Below are positions 34,533 to 43,975 of a DNA stretch of 64,000 bases, piece after piece. Source of the stretch: Novosphingobium sp. UBA6272 (GTDB taxonomy: Bacteria > Pseudomonadota > Alphaproteobacteria > Sphingomonadales > Sphingomonadaceae); NCBI RefSeq assembly GCF_002440635.1, contig NZ_DJUW01000033.1, positions 1-64,000 of the forward strand, written 5' to 3'. A program made the position numbers and the translations under genes. Within the stretch, counting starts at the first letter, position 1; every line of letters begins with the position of its first letter. The notes below the pieces were generated by a model. That model was not told where the DNA came from, did not search any database, and was given only the letters and a program-made list of their open reading frames with translations.

Positions 34533-36121
34533 CAGGCATCCACCAGCTTGTAGTCGCGGAACTGTTCGCGCAGGTCCTTCTTGCTGACCTTGCCGGTGCC
34601 GCCGTGGGGAATCTCCGCAACGAACTCAACCGCGTCGGGTAGCCACCATTTGGCGCAGGTCTTGGCCAGGTGAGCCTTGATCTCGTCACCGGTTACTTCC
34701 GCCCCGGCCTTCTTCACCACCACCAGGATCGGACGCTCGTCCCATTTGGGGTGATAGATCCCGATCGCGGCTGCCTCGGCCACCGCCGGGTGGCTCATCG
34801 CCGCGTTCTCAAGCTCGACCGAGCTGATCCATTCGCCGCCGCTCTTGATCACGTCCTTGGTCCGGTCGGTCAGCTGCAAGGTGCCATCCGGATGCAGGAT
34901 CGCGACATCGCCGGTGTCGAACCACTGTTCGGCGTCGGTGGCGTCGGCTTCGGCCTTGAAATAGCGCTTGATCACCCAGGGCCCGCGCACCTGGAGCGCG
35001 CCGCTGGTCTGCCCATCGCGCGGCAGCACCTTGGTCGGATCGCCCAGATCGACACAGCGCAGCTCGACCCCGAACGGCACCCGGCCCTGCATTTGCTTGA
35101 TATCGAGCTGGCCTTCGAAATCCTTGTCTTCCCAGTCAAAGGTTTTCGCCCCGGTCGTGCCGATCGGGCTGGTTTCGGTCATGCCCCAGGCATGCGCAAC
35201 ATGGACACCGGCCTTCATCAGCCGTTCGAGCATGAAGCGCGGCGCGGCCGAGCCGCCGATGATGGCGTGGCGCAGCGTCGGTAGCGTGGTTCCGGTTGCG
35301 TCCATGTGCTGGAACGTCGCGAGCCAGACTGTCGGCACCCCGGCCGAATGGGTCACCTTCTCGCGGTTCATCAGATCGCACAGCACTGCGGCATCGTTGA
35401 CCGCGCTGAACACGAACTTGATCCCTGCCGCCGCGCCCGACCACGGCAGGCCCCAGCTGGCCGCGTGGAACATCGGCACTACCGGCAGCATTACCGCCGT
35501 CGCATCGAAATCGAAGATCGCCGGCTGCAACCCGGTGATCGCGTGGAGCATGGTCGAGCGGTGCTCATAGAGCACGCCCTTGGGATTGCCGGTGGTGCCG
35601 CTGGTGTAGCACAGCATGCACGGATCGCGCTCATCGCCGGTCGCCCATTCGGTCTGGCCGTCCTCGGCCCCGATCCAGTCCTCGAACTCGCCATTGTCGT
35701 AGCAGATGTAGTGCTTGATCGTGGTCCAGCGCGGCTTCATCCGCTCGACAATCGGCCTGAAGGCCGCGTCATAGAGCAGCACCTGATCTTCAGCGTGATT
35801 GGCGATGTATTCCAGCTGGTCGTCGAACAGCCGCGGATTGACGGTGTGGAGCACCCCGCCCACGCCCACCGCACCGTACCAGCTGACCAGGTGGCGCGCA
35901 TGGTTCATCGCCAGGGTGGCGATCCGGTCGCCCTTCTGCACCCCCAGCTTGCGCAGTGCCTGGGTCATCTTCAGCGCATCGCTGCGGACCTCGCCCCAGG
36001 TCGTGCGGGTTTCGCTGCCATCGGCCCAGCGGGTGACAATTTCGCGGCTGCCGTGCTCGCGTGCGGCGTGATCGATCAGGTGGGTGACCCGAAGGTCCCA
36101 ATCCTGCATGGCTCCCAGCAT
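34532..36121 (-). CDS. Long-chain fatty acid-CoA ligase (AMP-forming)
   Basis: A 529-residue member of the ANL adenylating superfamily that activates a carboxylic acid as acyl-AMP and then acyl-CoA. Core motifs are YTSGTTGNPKGVLYEH (P-loop), the AWGMTETSP block, WFDTGDVAILHPDG (ATP-binding Asp), and the C-terminal PHGGTGKVSKKDLRE with the catalytic Lys. The sequence is of the medium/long-chain type used in beta-oxidation; chain length cannot be decided. It is transcribed with DUF1330. A palindromic repeat (copy B) separates it from dnaE, which lies upstream on the same strand. Confidence 0.92.
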   Translation of the reverse strand: MLGAMQDWDLRVTHLIDHAAREHGSREIVTRWADGSETRTTWGEVRSDALKMTQALRKLGVQKGDRIATLAMNHARHLVSWYGAVGVGGVLHTVNPRLFDDQLEYIANHAEDQVLLYDAAFRPIVERMKPRWTTIKHYICYDNGEFEDWIGAEDGQTEWATGDERDPCMLCYTSGTTGNPKGVLYEHRSTMLHAITGLQPAIFDFDATAVMLPVVPMFHAASWGLPWSGAAAGIKFVFSAVNDAAVLCDLMNREKVTHSAGVPTVWLATFQHMDATGTTLPTLRHAIIGGSAAPRFMLERLMKAGVHVAHAWGMTETSPIGTTGAKTFDWEDKDFEGQLDIKQMQGRVPFGVELRCVDLGDPTKVLPRDGQTSGALQVRGPWVIKRYFKAEADATDAEQWFDTGDVAILHPDGTLQLTDRTKDVIKSGGEWISSVELENAAMSHPAVAEAAAIGIYHPKWDERPILVVVKKAGAEVTGDEIKAHLAKTCAKWWLPDAVEFVAEIPHGGTGKVSKKDLREQFRDYKLVDA

Positions 36122-36144
36122 TTACCTCTCCTCAGTTCCAGCTC

Positions 36145-36260
36145 CTTCGAGACGGGCCTTCGACTTCGCTCAGTCCCTCCTCAGGATGAACGGAAAAAAC
36201 CCGCTCATCCTGAGGAGCCAATGGGACTGAGCCTGTCGAAGGCTCATTGGCGTCTCGAAG
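36145..36260. repeat. Palindromic repeat, copy B (arms inward)
   Basis: The half-unit seen at 4079-4200 occurs here in the opposite arrangement. CTTCGAGAC, CCTTCGAC, GCTCAGTC and CTCCTCAGGATGA come first, then a short A-rich loop near 36194, then TCATCCTGAGGAG, GACTGAGC, GTCGAAGG and GTCTCGAAG. The CTCCTCAGGATGA arms sit innermost here and outermost in copy A. It lies between the dnaE stop and the acyl-CoA ligase start. Confidence 0.88.
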
Positions 36261-36266
36261 GACAGC

Positions 36267-39200
36267 TTACGCGACGAGTTTCAGGTGCCCTGCCCCCCGC
36301 CGCGCGCTTAGCGACACATTGGCAACTCCTTCGATGGTTGCCAAGCGTTCTGCAAGTTCCCCATCGACCATAAAGTCACGCCCGAGCCGGACCAGCGGCT
36401 CCACTCCCTGCCCGGTCCGCAGCCGGGCGATCACTTCGCCCCGACCATCCGCGCCCGGAACCAGCAGCATGGCAAGGTCCGCGAAGACCTCGGGCCGCAG
36501 CACGTCGAACTTCAGCACCATACTGGCCGCACTCTTCACTTCGGACAAGGGCCGCGCGCCGCGTACGGTGATCCGCGGCGGCTCGTCCGGGCTGGGCGAA
36601 TCGAGCTCGACTGTCAGCAGCAGGCAGGTTCCTTCGCGGGCCCATTGCAGCATTGGGTCGACCAGCGTCTCTTCAAAGCAGGCGGCCGAGAACTGGCCCG
36701 AGTTGTCGGAGAAATCGGCGCGCACGAAATCGGCCCCGCGCCGGGTCTTGCCGCGGTTCACGCTTTCGACCATCGCCGCCATCACTGCCTGGGCCCGGCC
36801 TCCACCGGGCACGCCGGTTTCCATCAGGCTGGCATAGGACCGCGCGCCATTGGCGCTGGCCACCGCGCGCCACTGCTCGACCGGATGAGCGGCGAAATAG
36901 AACCCGAAGTTCTCGCGCTCTCTGGCCATCTGCTCGGCCTTGGACCACGGCTCAACCTCGGCCAGACGCAGCGCCGGGGCGGCATGATCCTCTCCGCCGA
37001 ACAGCCCGGCCTGCCCGCTCGAGCGGGTTCGCTCCGCTTCGTCGGCGACCGCCAGCAGCATGTCGGCATTGGCCAACACCAGCGCCCGATTGGGTTCCAG
37101 CGCGTCAAATGCCCCTGCGGCGGCCAGCCCTTCCAGTTGGCGGCGGTTCATCGATCCCTGGGGGGCACGGCGGAACAGGTCTTCCAGGCTGACAAAAGGC
37201 CCGTTCGCCTCGCGCTCGGCAACGATCGAATCCATTGCCTTTTCGCCGACGTTGCGAATCCCCGCCAAGGCATAGCGCACGGCATAGCCTTCCTCGGTCC
37301 GCTCGACGGTGAATTCGGCCTCGCTGTGGTTGATGTCCGGCCCTTCCAGCGCGTAGCCGGCCCGGCGCAGGTCATCGACGAAGGTCGCGAGTTTTTCCGA
37401 CTGGTGCATGTCGAAGCACATCGAAGCGGCATAGAATTCGTGCGGGTAATGCGTCTTGAGCCAGGCGGTCTGGTAAGCCAGCAAAGCATAGGCGGCGGCG
37501 TGCGACTTGTTGAAGCCATAGCCGGCGAACTTGTCGATCAAGTCGAACAGTTCGTTGGCCTTGGCGGCCTCGATCCCGGAAACCTCGCGGCAGCCATCGA
37601 CGAAGCGCTGACGCTGCGCATCCATTTCGGCTTGGACCTTCTTGCCCATCGCGCGGCGCAGCAGGTCGGCATCGCCCAGGGAATAGCCGGCCAGGATCTG
37701 CGCGGCCTGCATCACCTGTTCCTGATAAACGAAGATGCCGTAGGTTTCAGAGAGGATTCCTTCCAGCTTCTCGTGCGGATATTCGATCGATTCCGCGCCG
37801 TTCTTGCGCCGCCCGAACAGCGGGATGTTGTCCATCGGGCCCGGACGGTAGAGCGAGACGAGCGCGATAATGTCGCCGAAATTGGTCGGTTTGACTGCCG
37901 CCAGGGTGCGCCGCATTCCTTCGGATTCGAGCTGGAACACACCGACTGTCTCGCCGCGCTGAAGCAGATCGTAAACCTCGCTGTCGTCCCACGGCAGCAG
38001 CGACAGGTCGATGGTGATGTCCCGCTTTTCAAGCAGTTGAACCGCCTTCTTCAGAACCGACAGTGTCTTGAGGCCCAGGAAGTCGAACTTGATCAGGCCG
38101 GTATCCTCGACATATTTCATGTCGAACTGGGTGACCGGCATGTCCGATCGCGGATCGCGGTAAAGCGGAACCAGCTGCGCCAGCGGACGATCGCCGATCA
38201 CCACCCCTGCGGCGTGGGTCGAGCTGTTGCGGTTGAGCCCTTCGAGCTGCACCGCCAGATCGACCAGGCGGTGAACCTCGTCGTCGTTATCATACTCACG
38301 CTTGAATTCGGCCACGCCGTTGAGCGTCCGCGGCAGGCTCCACGGATCGGTCGGATGATTGGGCACCATCTTGCACAGCCGGTCGACCTGGCCATAGCTC
38401 ATTTGCAGGATCCGGCCGGTATCGCGCAGCACCGCGCGGGCCTTCAGCTTGCCGAACGTGATGATCTGGGCGACGTGATCGTGGCCGTACTTGGCCTGGA
38501 CATAGCGGATAACTTCGCCGCGGCGGGTTTCGCAGAAGTCGATATCGAAGTCCGGCATCGAGACGCGTTCCGGGTTGAGGAAGCGTTCGAACAGCAGGCC
38601 GAGCCGGATCGGATCGAGATCGGTGATGGTCAGCGCCCAGGCCACCACTGAACCTGCGCCCGAACCGCGCCCCGGTCCCACCGGAATATCATTGTCCTTG
38701 GCCCATTTGATGAAGTCGGCCACGATCAGGAAGTAGCCGGCGAAGCCCATCTTGTTGATCACGCCGGTTTCGAAATCGAGCCGGTCGGCGTATTCGAGGA
38801 ATTCCTCCCCTACCCCGCTCGGCCTGAGCCTGTCGAAGGCCTCGCGCCGGGCCTCGCCTTCGGCACTGAGGGCTTCGACAAGCTCAGCCTGAGCGGCGTT
38901 GGGGTAATAGGGTGCAAGCCGGACCGCGAGTCCCGCCCGCGCATCGTCGATCAGCATCTGCGCTTCGCCCGCAGAATCGCCGGCCAGACTTGGCAGCAGC
39001 GGCTTGCGCTTGGGCGGGGCAAAGGCGCAGCGCTGCGCGATCACTAGCGTGTTGGCGGTCGCTTCGGGCAGATCCTCGAACAGCTCGCGCATCATCGGCC
39101 ATGATTTCACCCACCACTGCGGGTTGGAACGCGGCCGCTCAGCTGCGTCGACGTGGGTGGAATTGGCGATGCACAGCATGGCATCGTGCGCGGCGTGGAA

Positions 39201-39821
39201 ATTGGGCTCGCCGTAGGACGCCGGGTTGGTCGCCACCAGCGGCAGATCGCGGGCATAGGCGAGATCGATCAGCGCTTCTTCGGCAGCCTCCTCCAGCGGA
39301 TCGTCGCGCCGGGCGATCTCGATGTAGAGCCGGTCCGGGAACAGCGCCTGCAGCCGCTCGCAATAGTCCTCTGCCGCTTCGCTCCGCCCTTCAGCCAGCA
39401 GCCGCACCAGCGCGCCTTCGCTGGCGGCGGTCAGGCAGATCAGCCCGTCGGAATGGCCGTCGAGATCGGCGAAGGTAACATGTGGTTCCAGCTCAAGCGG
39501 GCGATCGAGATGCGCCCGGCTGACCAGGTGGCACAGGTTGTTCCAGCCGGTTTCATTCTGGGCATAGAGCGCCAGCCAGTCGATCGGCCCGGCCAGCTCA
39601 CGTTGGACCCCCAGCAGCGTACCGATGATCGGCTGGATTCCGGCATCACGGGCCGCCCCGGCGAACGACATTGCGGCGTAGAGCCCGTTGCGATCGGCCA
39701 GCGCAATCGCCGGAAAACCGCGGTCCTTGGCCAGCTTGGCGATCGCCTTGGGGTCGATTGCCCCTTCGAGCATCGAATAGCTGGAAAGGACGCGCAGCGG
39801 GACGAAAGGTTCGAAGGCCAT
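36267..39821 (-). CDS. dnaE: DNA polymerase III subunit alpha
   Basis: A 1184-residue replicative polymerase subunit. The N-terminal PHP domain (PLRVLSSYSMLEGAIDP) lacks the HxH metal ligands, as expected where proofreading is done by DnaQ. The catalytic region has GPGRGSGAGSVVAWAL and PDFDIDFCETRR (about residues 422-433) with the paired aspartates; GYGFNKSHAAAYALLAYQTAWLK is the fingers motif. The OB-fold and tau-binding end are present. A segment at about residues 312-333 (AELVEALSAEGEARREAFDR, then LRPSG) is encoded by a palindromic repeat and reads through in frame. ATG 39821 is a normal DnaE start. It is flanked by repeat copy B downstream. Confidence 0.96.
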   Translation of the reverse strand: MAFEPFVPLRVLSSYSMLEGAIDPKAIAKLAKDRGFPAIALADRNGLYAAMSFAGAARDAGIQPIIGTLLGVQRELAGPIDWLALYAQNETGWNNLCHLVSRAHLDRPLELEPHVTFADLDGHSDGLICLTAASEGALVRLLAEGRSEAAEDYCERLQALFPDRLYIEIARRDDPLEEAAEEALIDLAYARDLPLVATNPASYGEPNFHAAHDAMLCIANSTHVDAAERPRSNPQWWVKSWPMMRELFEDLPEATANTLVIAQRCAFAPPKRKPLLPSLAGDSAGEAQMLIDDARAGLAVRLAPYYPNAAQAELVEALSAEGEARREAFDRLRPSGVGEEFLEYADRLDFETGVINKMGFAGYFLIVADFIKWAKDNDIPVGPGRGSGAGSVVAWALTITDLDPIRLGLLFERFLNPERVSMPDFDIDFCETRRGEVIRYVQAKYGHDHVAQIITFGKLKARAVLRDTGRILQMSYGQVDRLCKMVPNHPTDPWSLPRTLNGVAEFKREYDNDDEVHRLVDLAVQLEGLNRNSSTHAAGVVIGDRPLAQLVPLYRDPRSDMPVTQFDMKYVEDTGLIKFDFLGLKTLSVLKKAVQLLEKRDITIDLSLLPWDDSEVYDLLQRGETVGVFQLESEGMRRTLAAVKPTNFGDIIALVSLYRPGPMDNIPLFGRRKNGAESIEYPHEKLEGILSETYGIFVYQEQVMQAAQILAGYSLGDADLLRRAMGKKVQAEMDAQRQRFVDGCREVSGIEAAKANELFDLIDKFAGYGFNKSHAAAYALLAYQTAWLKTHYPHEFYAASMCFDMHQSEKLATFVDDLRRAGYALEGPDINHSEAEFTVERTEEGYAVRYALAGIRNVGEKAMDSIVAEREANGPFVSLEDLFRRAPQGSMNRRQLEGLAAAGAFDALEPNRALVLANADMLLAVADEAERTRSSGQAGLFGGEDHAAPALRLAEVEPWSKAEQMARERENFGFYFAAHPVEQWRAVASANGARSYASLMETGVPGGGRAQAVMAAMVESVNRGKTRRGADFVRADFSDNSGQFSAACFEETLVDPMLQWAREGTCLLLTVELDSPSPDEPPRITVRGARPLSEVKSAASMVLKFDVLRPEVFADLAMLLVPGADGRGEVIARLRTGQGVEPLVRLGRDFMVDGELAERLATIEGVANVSLSARRGAGHLKLVA
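38824..38887. repeat. Palindromic repeat, copy C, in frame inside dnaE
   Basis: CTGAGCCTGTCGAAGGC (38824-38840) pairs with GGCTTCGACAAGCTCAG (38871-38887), one mismatch in 17, around about 30 bases. The arms match the GACTGAGCxTGTCGAAGGC unit of copies A and B. It adds roughly 21 codons to dnaE without a stop or frameshift, in the region between the PHP domain and the polymerase core. Confidence 0.88.
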
Positions 39822-39933
39822 GGCCAGACCCTAGGCACCAAACCGGGGATTCGCAAAGGGCCGCGTCGGCTTTTCACAAGCTGGAGAGCGATGGTTGGGA
39901 AAGCTCCTTCGCTGCCCTTACGGCTCGTCTACG

Positions 39934-40419
39934 CTAGAGCAGCTTTTCGATGTCCTTGGCGATGCTCTCGGGCTTGTCGGTCGGCGCATAGCGGCGCACC
40001 ACCTTGCCGCTGCGGTCGACCAGGAACTTGGTGAAGTTCCACTTGATCGACCTGGTGCCCATCAGGCCCGGGGCCTCGCTCTTGAGCCACGAGTAAAGCG
40101 CTGGCTCGTTCGGGCCGTTGACCTCAACCTTGGCCATCAGCGGGAACGAGAGCCCGAAGTTGACCTTGCAGAATTCCTCGATCTGCCCGGCATCGCCGGG
40201 TTCCTGCGCGCCAAACTGGTTGCACGGAAAGGCCAGCACTTCAAAGCCTTGATCCCCATACTTCTTGTAAAGAGCCTCAAGACCATCGTACTGCGGGGTA
40301 AAGCCGCACTTGCTGGCAGTGTTGACCACCAGAAGCACCTTGCCAGCCTTGTCGGCCAGGTTGATCTGTTTGCCGCCCGGCAGGTCGGCGGTAAAGTCGG
40401 CGATGGTCGTCATGTTCAT
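39934..40419 (-). CDS. Glutathione peroxidase (Cys type)
   Basis: A 161-residue thiol peroxidase that reduces hydrogen peroxide and organic hydroperoxides. NTASKCGFTPQYDGLE holds the peroxidatic Cys38, FPCNQFGAQEPG the resolving-type Cys and the active-site Gln, and WNFTKFLVD the active-site Trp and Asn. The enzyme may use thioredoxin rather than glutathione, as many bacterial members do. ATG 40419 is the start, with an earlier ATG six bases on as alternative. It lies 46 bp downstream of the DUF1579-like gene and may be cotranscribed with lolCD. Confidence 0.93.
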   Translation of the reverse strand: MNMTTIADFTADLPGGKQINLADKAGKVLLVVNTASKCGFTPQYDGLEALYKKYGDQGFEVLAFPCNQFGAQEPGDAGQIEEFCKVNFGLSFPLMAKVEVNGPNEPALYSWLKSEAPGLMGTRSIKWNFTKFLVDRSGKVVRRYAPTDKPESIAKDIEKLL

Positions 40420-40465
40420 GTCCCCAAATTCTCTACTGCGCAGGATAGGCTGGATCGTGCCTGCG

Positions 40466-41017
40466 TCAATCGCCGCGCCTTGCCCGTAGGTACAGGTAAT
40501 CGAAGCTGACCTGCCAGGTCAGTCCCTCATCTTCGGAAAATTCGGCGAGCTGACGGACCGAATCCGGATCGAGCCGGGTATAGGTAATCCGCAGCAGCGC
40601 ATCCTGCGTTGAACCGTTCACGCGCCGCCATGGACCCGCCAGCAGCATTGCTCCCTGATAAAGCCCGCCTTCCAGATCGACGCGGTTGCCATGGGCATCG
40701 ATCCAGTACTGGTGCCAGCGCCCGGTGATCAGGTCCGGGGCGTTGAGGTTGCCCCCGGCCTTGCCCTGCTGCGGCAACCAGGTTTCGCGGACCGCGCAGC
40801 CGTTGTTGATCTTTTCGACCCGGCTTTTGCCGATCAGCGTGCCATCCTGCTTCGCATAGACCGTCCAGTCACCCAGCCAGAAATCGAATGCGGCATAGGT
40901 TGCGCCGCTGCAAGCGTCAGCAGGAGCTTCGGCAGCTACGGGTGGCCCTGCGGAGCCAAGTGGAGGAAGCTCTTCTGTCGCGGCCTGAACAAGCGCGAGC
41001 GCGGTTAGCAATGGCAT
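40466..41017 (-). CDS. Exported lipocalin-like hypothetical protein (DUF1579-like)
   Basis: A 183-residue protein with a short signal-like N-terminus (MPLLTALALVQAA). The core FDFWLGDWTVYAKQDGTLIG, then NGCAVRETWL, then HQYWIDAHGNRVDLEGG is the pattern of small lipocalin-like DUF1579 relatives that bind a hydrophobic ligand; the relationship is tentative. Its ATG shares a base with the lolD stop (TAATG), so it is coupled to the Lol transporter genes. A role in the envelope is plausible from that coupling alone and is not shown. Confidence 0.65.
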   Translation of the reverse strand: MPLLTALALVQAATEELPPLGSAGPPVAAEAPADACSGATYAAFDFWLGDWTVYAKQDGTLIGKSRVEKINNGCAVRETWLPQQGKAGGNLNAPDLITGRWHQYWIDAHGNRVDLEGGLYQGAMLLAGPWRRVNGSTQDALLRITYTRLDPDSVRQLAEFSEDEGLTWQVSFDYLYLRARRGD

Positions 41018-41694
41018 TATTCGAGTCGGCCCTCATGCAGGCGCACCACACGGTCCATCCTGGCGGCAAGCCGCTCGTTGTGTGTCGCGACGAGCGCCGC
41101 GCTACCGGTGGTGCGGACCAGATCAAGGAACTGGGCGAGCACCTTGTCAGCGGTCTTTTCGTCAAGATTGCCGGTCGGCTCGTCGGCCAGCACCAGCGCT
41201 GGGCGATTGGCCAGCGCGCGGGCAACCGCAACGCGTTGCTGTTCGCCGCCGGAAAGCTTGCTCGGGCGATGACTAAGGCGTTCGGCCAGGCCCAATGCGG
41301 TGAGCAGTTCGGCCGCGCGCTCCTCCGCCTCGGCCCGCGCCTTGCCGGCCACCAGCTGCGGCAGGACGACGTTTTCCAGCGCCGTGAAATCCGGCAGCAG
41401 GTGATGAAACTGGTAGACGAAGCCGACGAAACTGCGGCGCAGGTCGGTTCGCTGATCGGAACTGAGCCCACCTGCCTCTACCCCGGCGATCCTGATCGAT
41501 CCACCAAAGCCGCCCTCAAGCAGGCCAACCGCCTGGAGCAGCGTGGACTTGCCCGAACCGGACGGACCAAGCAGCGCGACGATTTCACCAGGCTGGACCG
41601 CCAGGTTAACCCCGCGCAGCACGTCGATCCGCTCTCCGCCCTGCTCGAAGCTGCGAGTGAGGTCGGTCAGTTCGATTACGGCGGCATCACTCAT
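41017..41694 (-). CDS. lolD: Lipoprotein-releasing ABC transporter ATP-binding protein LolD
   Basis: A 225-residue ABC ATPase. Walker A GPSGSGKSTLLQAVGLLEGG, Q-loop YQFHHLLPDFTALENVVLP, signature LSGGEQQRVAVARAL and Walker B ALVLADEPTGNLDEKTA are all present and typical of the LolD/MacB group. It powers release of outer-membrane lipoproteins from the inner membrane to LolA. The start overlaps lolC by 8 bp and the stop touches the DUF1579-like gene. Confidence 0.93.
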   Translation of the reverse strand: MSDAAVIELTDLTRSFEQGGERIDVLRGVNLAVQPGEIVALLGPSGSGKSTLLQAVGLLEGGFGGSIRIAGVEAGGLSSDQRTDLRRSFVGFVYQFHHLLPDFTALENVVLPQLVAGKARAEAEERAAELLTALGLAERLSHRPSKLSGGEQQRVAVARALANRPALVLADEPTGNLDEKTADKVLAQFLDLVRTTGSAALVATHNERLAARMDRVVRLHEGRLE

Positions 41695-42928
41695 AGCGTA
41701 GCACCTGCACGGGATCGGTGCTGGCCGCGCGCCAGGCCGGGTAAAGCGTCGCGAGGAAGCTGAATCCGAGCGCCATCACGCAGATCAGCGTCACCTCGAC
41801 CGGATCGGTCCGGCTCGGCAGCTCGGTAAGGAAGCGGATCTGGGGGTCCCACAGGCTTTGCCCCGTGACCAGTTCGATAAAGTGGACGATCGGCTGGCGG
41901 AAGAACAGCACCAGAAAGCCCAAAGCCAGTCCGCCCAGCGTGCCGGCCAGCCCGATCACCGAACCGGTGGTGACGAAGATCTTGAGCACCGACTTGCGGC
42001 TGGCCCCCATGGTCCGCAAGATCGCAATGTCGCGGGTCTTGGAACGAACCAGCATGATCAGGCTGGAGAGGATGTTGAATGCCGCGACCAGCACGATGAT
42101 CGACAGCGCAAAGAACATCGCCACCCGCTCAACCTGCAACGCCTCGAACAGGGTAGCATTGATCGTCTTCCAGTCGGCCACGGCGAGCTGCCCGGCATAT
42201 TTGGCACGAACCGGCTCGACGATTTGGGCGGCCCGATCGGGATCGTCGACTTTGACCTCGATCATCCCCACCGCATCACCCAGCATCAGCAGGGTCTGGG
42301 CATCCTGCATCGGCATCACCACGAACCGCTGATCGAGGTCATAGACCCCGATCTCGAAAATCGCCGCGACCTCGTAAGCAACCTGGCGCGGCACCGTGCC
42401 GAACGGAGTCGACTGGCCCTGCGGATTGATGATCGTTATGCTGTCGCCCACCCGGAGCCCGAGGTTCATCGCCAGCTGCGAGCCGACCGCAACCTTGCCG
42501 GCATCGGGCTTGAGCGCGGCGATGTTGCCGGAGACCACCTTGGGGGCCAGCTCGGCAATGTCTTCCTGGGTCTGACCGCGGTTGAAGATCGCCTCGACCC
42601 GGCCGTTGAAGGTGGCGAGCAGCGGCTGCTCAATCAGCGGCGACGCGCTGACCACGCCTGGTGCAGCCTTGGTATCGGCAAGTACCGCCCGCCAATTGTC
42701 GATCCGCCCGCCATAGCCCTGGATGATGGCATGGCCGTTCAGCCCGACGATCTTGTCGAACAGTTCGGCGCGGAAACCGTTCATCACGCTCATCACGATC
42801 ACCAGCATCGCGACTGAAAGCGTAACCACGCCGACCCCGATCCCGGCGACGACCGCAATCACCGCCTCGCTGCGCTCAGGCAGCATATAGCGCTTGGCGA
42901 TGGTCCATTCGAAGGGGGAGAGGATCAA
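41687..42928 (-). CDS. lolC: Lipoprotein-releasing ABC transporter permease LolC/LolE
   Basis: A 413-residue inner-membrane permease of the lipoprotein-releasing system. One helix near residues 23-46 (VIAVVAGIGVGVVTLSVAML), a large periplasmic domain, then three helices near the C-terminus, with RTMGASRKSVLKIF as the coupling element toward LolD. The single gene presumably makes a homodimer (LolF-type) as in most alphaproteobacteria. The TTG at 42928 is chosen: it gives the standard N-terminus ILSPFEWTIAKRYML and has GAGG six bases upstream. The longer frame starts in the SIMPL gene and is not supported. Confidence 0.92.
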   Translation of the reverse strand: MILSPFEWTIAKRYMLPERSEAVIAVVAGIGVGVVTLSVAMLVIVMSVMNGFRAELFDKIVGLNGHAIIQGYGGRIDNWRAVLADTKAAPGVVSASPLIEQPLLATFNGRVEAIFNRGQTQEDIAELAPKVVSGNIAALKPDAGKVAVGSQLAMNLGLRVGDSITIINPQGQSTPFGTVPRQVAYEVAAIFEIGVYDLDQRFVVMPMQDAQTLLMLGDAVGMIEVKVDDPDRAAQIVEPVRAKYAGQLAVADWKTINATLFEALQVERVAMFFALSIIVLVAAFNILSSLIMLVRSKTRDIAILRTMGASRKSVLKIFVTTGSVIGLAGTLGGLALGFLVLFFRQPIVHFIELVTGQSLWDPQIRFLTELPSRTDPVEVTLICVMALGFSFLATLYPAWRAASTDPVQVLRYE

Positions 42929-43017
42929 GCAGGCCTCGGCGCATTGCGGAACGGGGAATTGAGCCGCGATGTAGGCGGCGCCCGCCTTAAGGGCAAGGCC
43001 GCCCAGCTCCTGCGCTG

Positions 43018-43803
43018 CTATTTCGGGGCGATCACGAAGTCGATTGCAACGGTTTCGGTAATCGTTGCACCAAACCATCCGGGCTGGATCCTGCTCGAGC
43101 GGTCTTCCATGGTCGCGATGAAGGCGATCAGATCATTCATGTTCATTGCCGGCCGGGCATTGCTGACCCGCTCGATCCGCACCACCCGGTAGCCCAGCGC
43201 GTCGGCATAGGCCTCTGCCTCGGCGCGAGCCTTCGCAATTGCCTGCCCCCGCGCCTTCTTGCGGGCAGCAACAGGATCCGATTGAGAGTGGATGATCGAG
43301 CGCCTTCCGCCCGCCGCCATCTCTGCTAGCGGGCTTCTCAGCACGCGGTCGACGGTTTCAGAGCCATCGACCTCAACCAGCAGGGTCTTGTTCGCCTCGA
43401 TCGCTTCGGGGCTGCAATATTCAGACTGCGCTGCCGCACGCACCTTGCCGCGCCTGGGGACGCTCGGCGCAGCCTGGGCTGCTGCTGCTTCGCCGGCCGG
43501 ACAAACTGCGGCCATGGTCACGAAAGACACATCCCCATCGAGCTTGATCCGGGCAGCATTGATTCCAAATTCGGCAAGTTGTTGTCTGACTTCTGCCTCC
43601 TGCTTGGCCAGGCCGGCTTCTGCTGCGGCGTTGCTATCGCCTTGTGTCGAAAGCCTGAGCGGCAGGACCACCCTGTCTGGGGCAATCTGCGCGCTGGCTT
43701 CGATATGCAGCGTTACGTTTGGCTCCGCCTGCTTGGCGGGCGCTGGGGCGGCTAAACCGGCGAGGCCCATGGCGACGAGCACGGCAAGAAAACGGGGGGA
43801 CAT
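43018..43803 (-). CDS. SIMPL (DUF541) domain periplasmic protein
   Basis: A 261-residue exported protein. The signal peptide ends at AAPAPA. The SIMPL domain covers most of the rest: VTLHIEASAQIAPDRVVLPLRLSTQGDSNAAAEAGLAKQE near the start and ARKKARGQAIAKARAEAEAYADALGYRVVRIERV, then an FIVPK-like end. Bacterial members are linked to oxidative stress and outer-membrane integrity, with no proven biochemical activity. Two or three cysteines (AVCPAG, SEYCSPE) are unusual for the family. It lies 89 bp upstream of lolC and divergent from purF. Confidence 0.85.
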   Translation of the reverse strand: MSPRFLAVLVAMGLAGLAAPAPAKQAEPNVTLHIEASAQIAPDRVVLPLRLSTQGDSNAAAEAGLAKQEAEVRQQLAEFGINAARIKLDGDVSFVTMAAVCPAGEAAAAQAAPSVPRRGKVRAAAQSEYCSPEAIEANKTLLVEVDGSETVDRVLRSPLAEMAAGGRRSIIHSQSDPVAARKKARGQAIAKARAEAEAYADALGYRVVRIERVSNARPAMNMNDLIAFIATMEDRSSRIQPGWFGATITETVAIDFVIAPK

Positions 43804-43975
43804 GCAACTCTCCTCTCAGACCGCGCCGAGTTGACCGCAACCCGCTGCGCCCGACAAGCGAATTCGTGTGCAGATCAGATGCTTGTTGAGTGCATCCGCG
43901 CCTGCCCTTGCCTTCGCGCGCGTTCAGGGCCAAAGGCGCGGGAACAGGGCATTTCCAAGGGCCAGGCGATTCTCC

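Noticed and set aside
36645..38651. 668-codon open frame antisense to dnaE
   Set aside because: The opposite strand carries the conserved DnaE catalytic motifs. Long antisense frames are expected at this GC, and no independent motif or start signal was seen.
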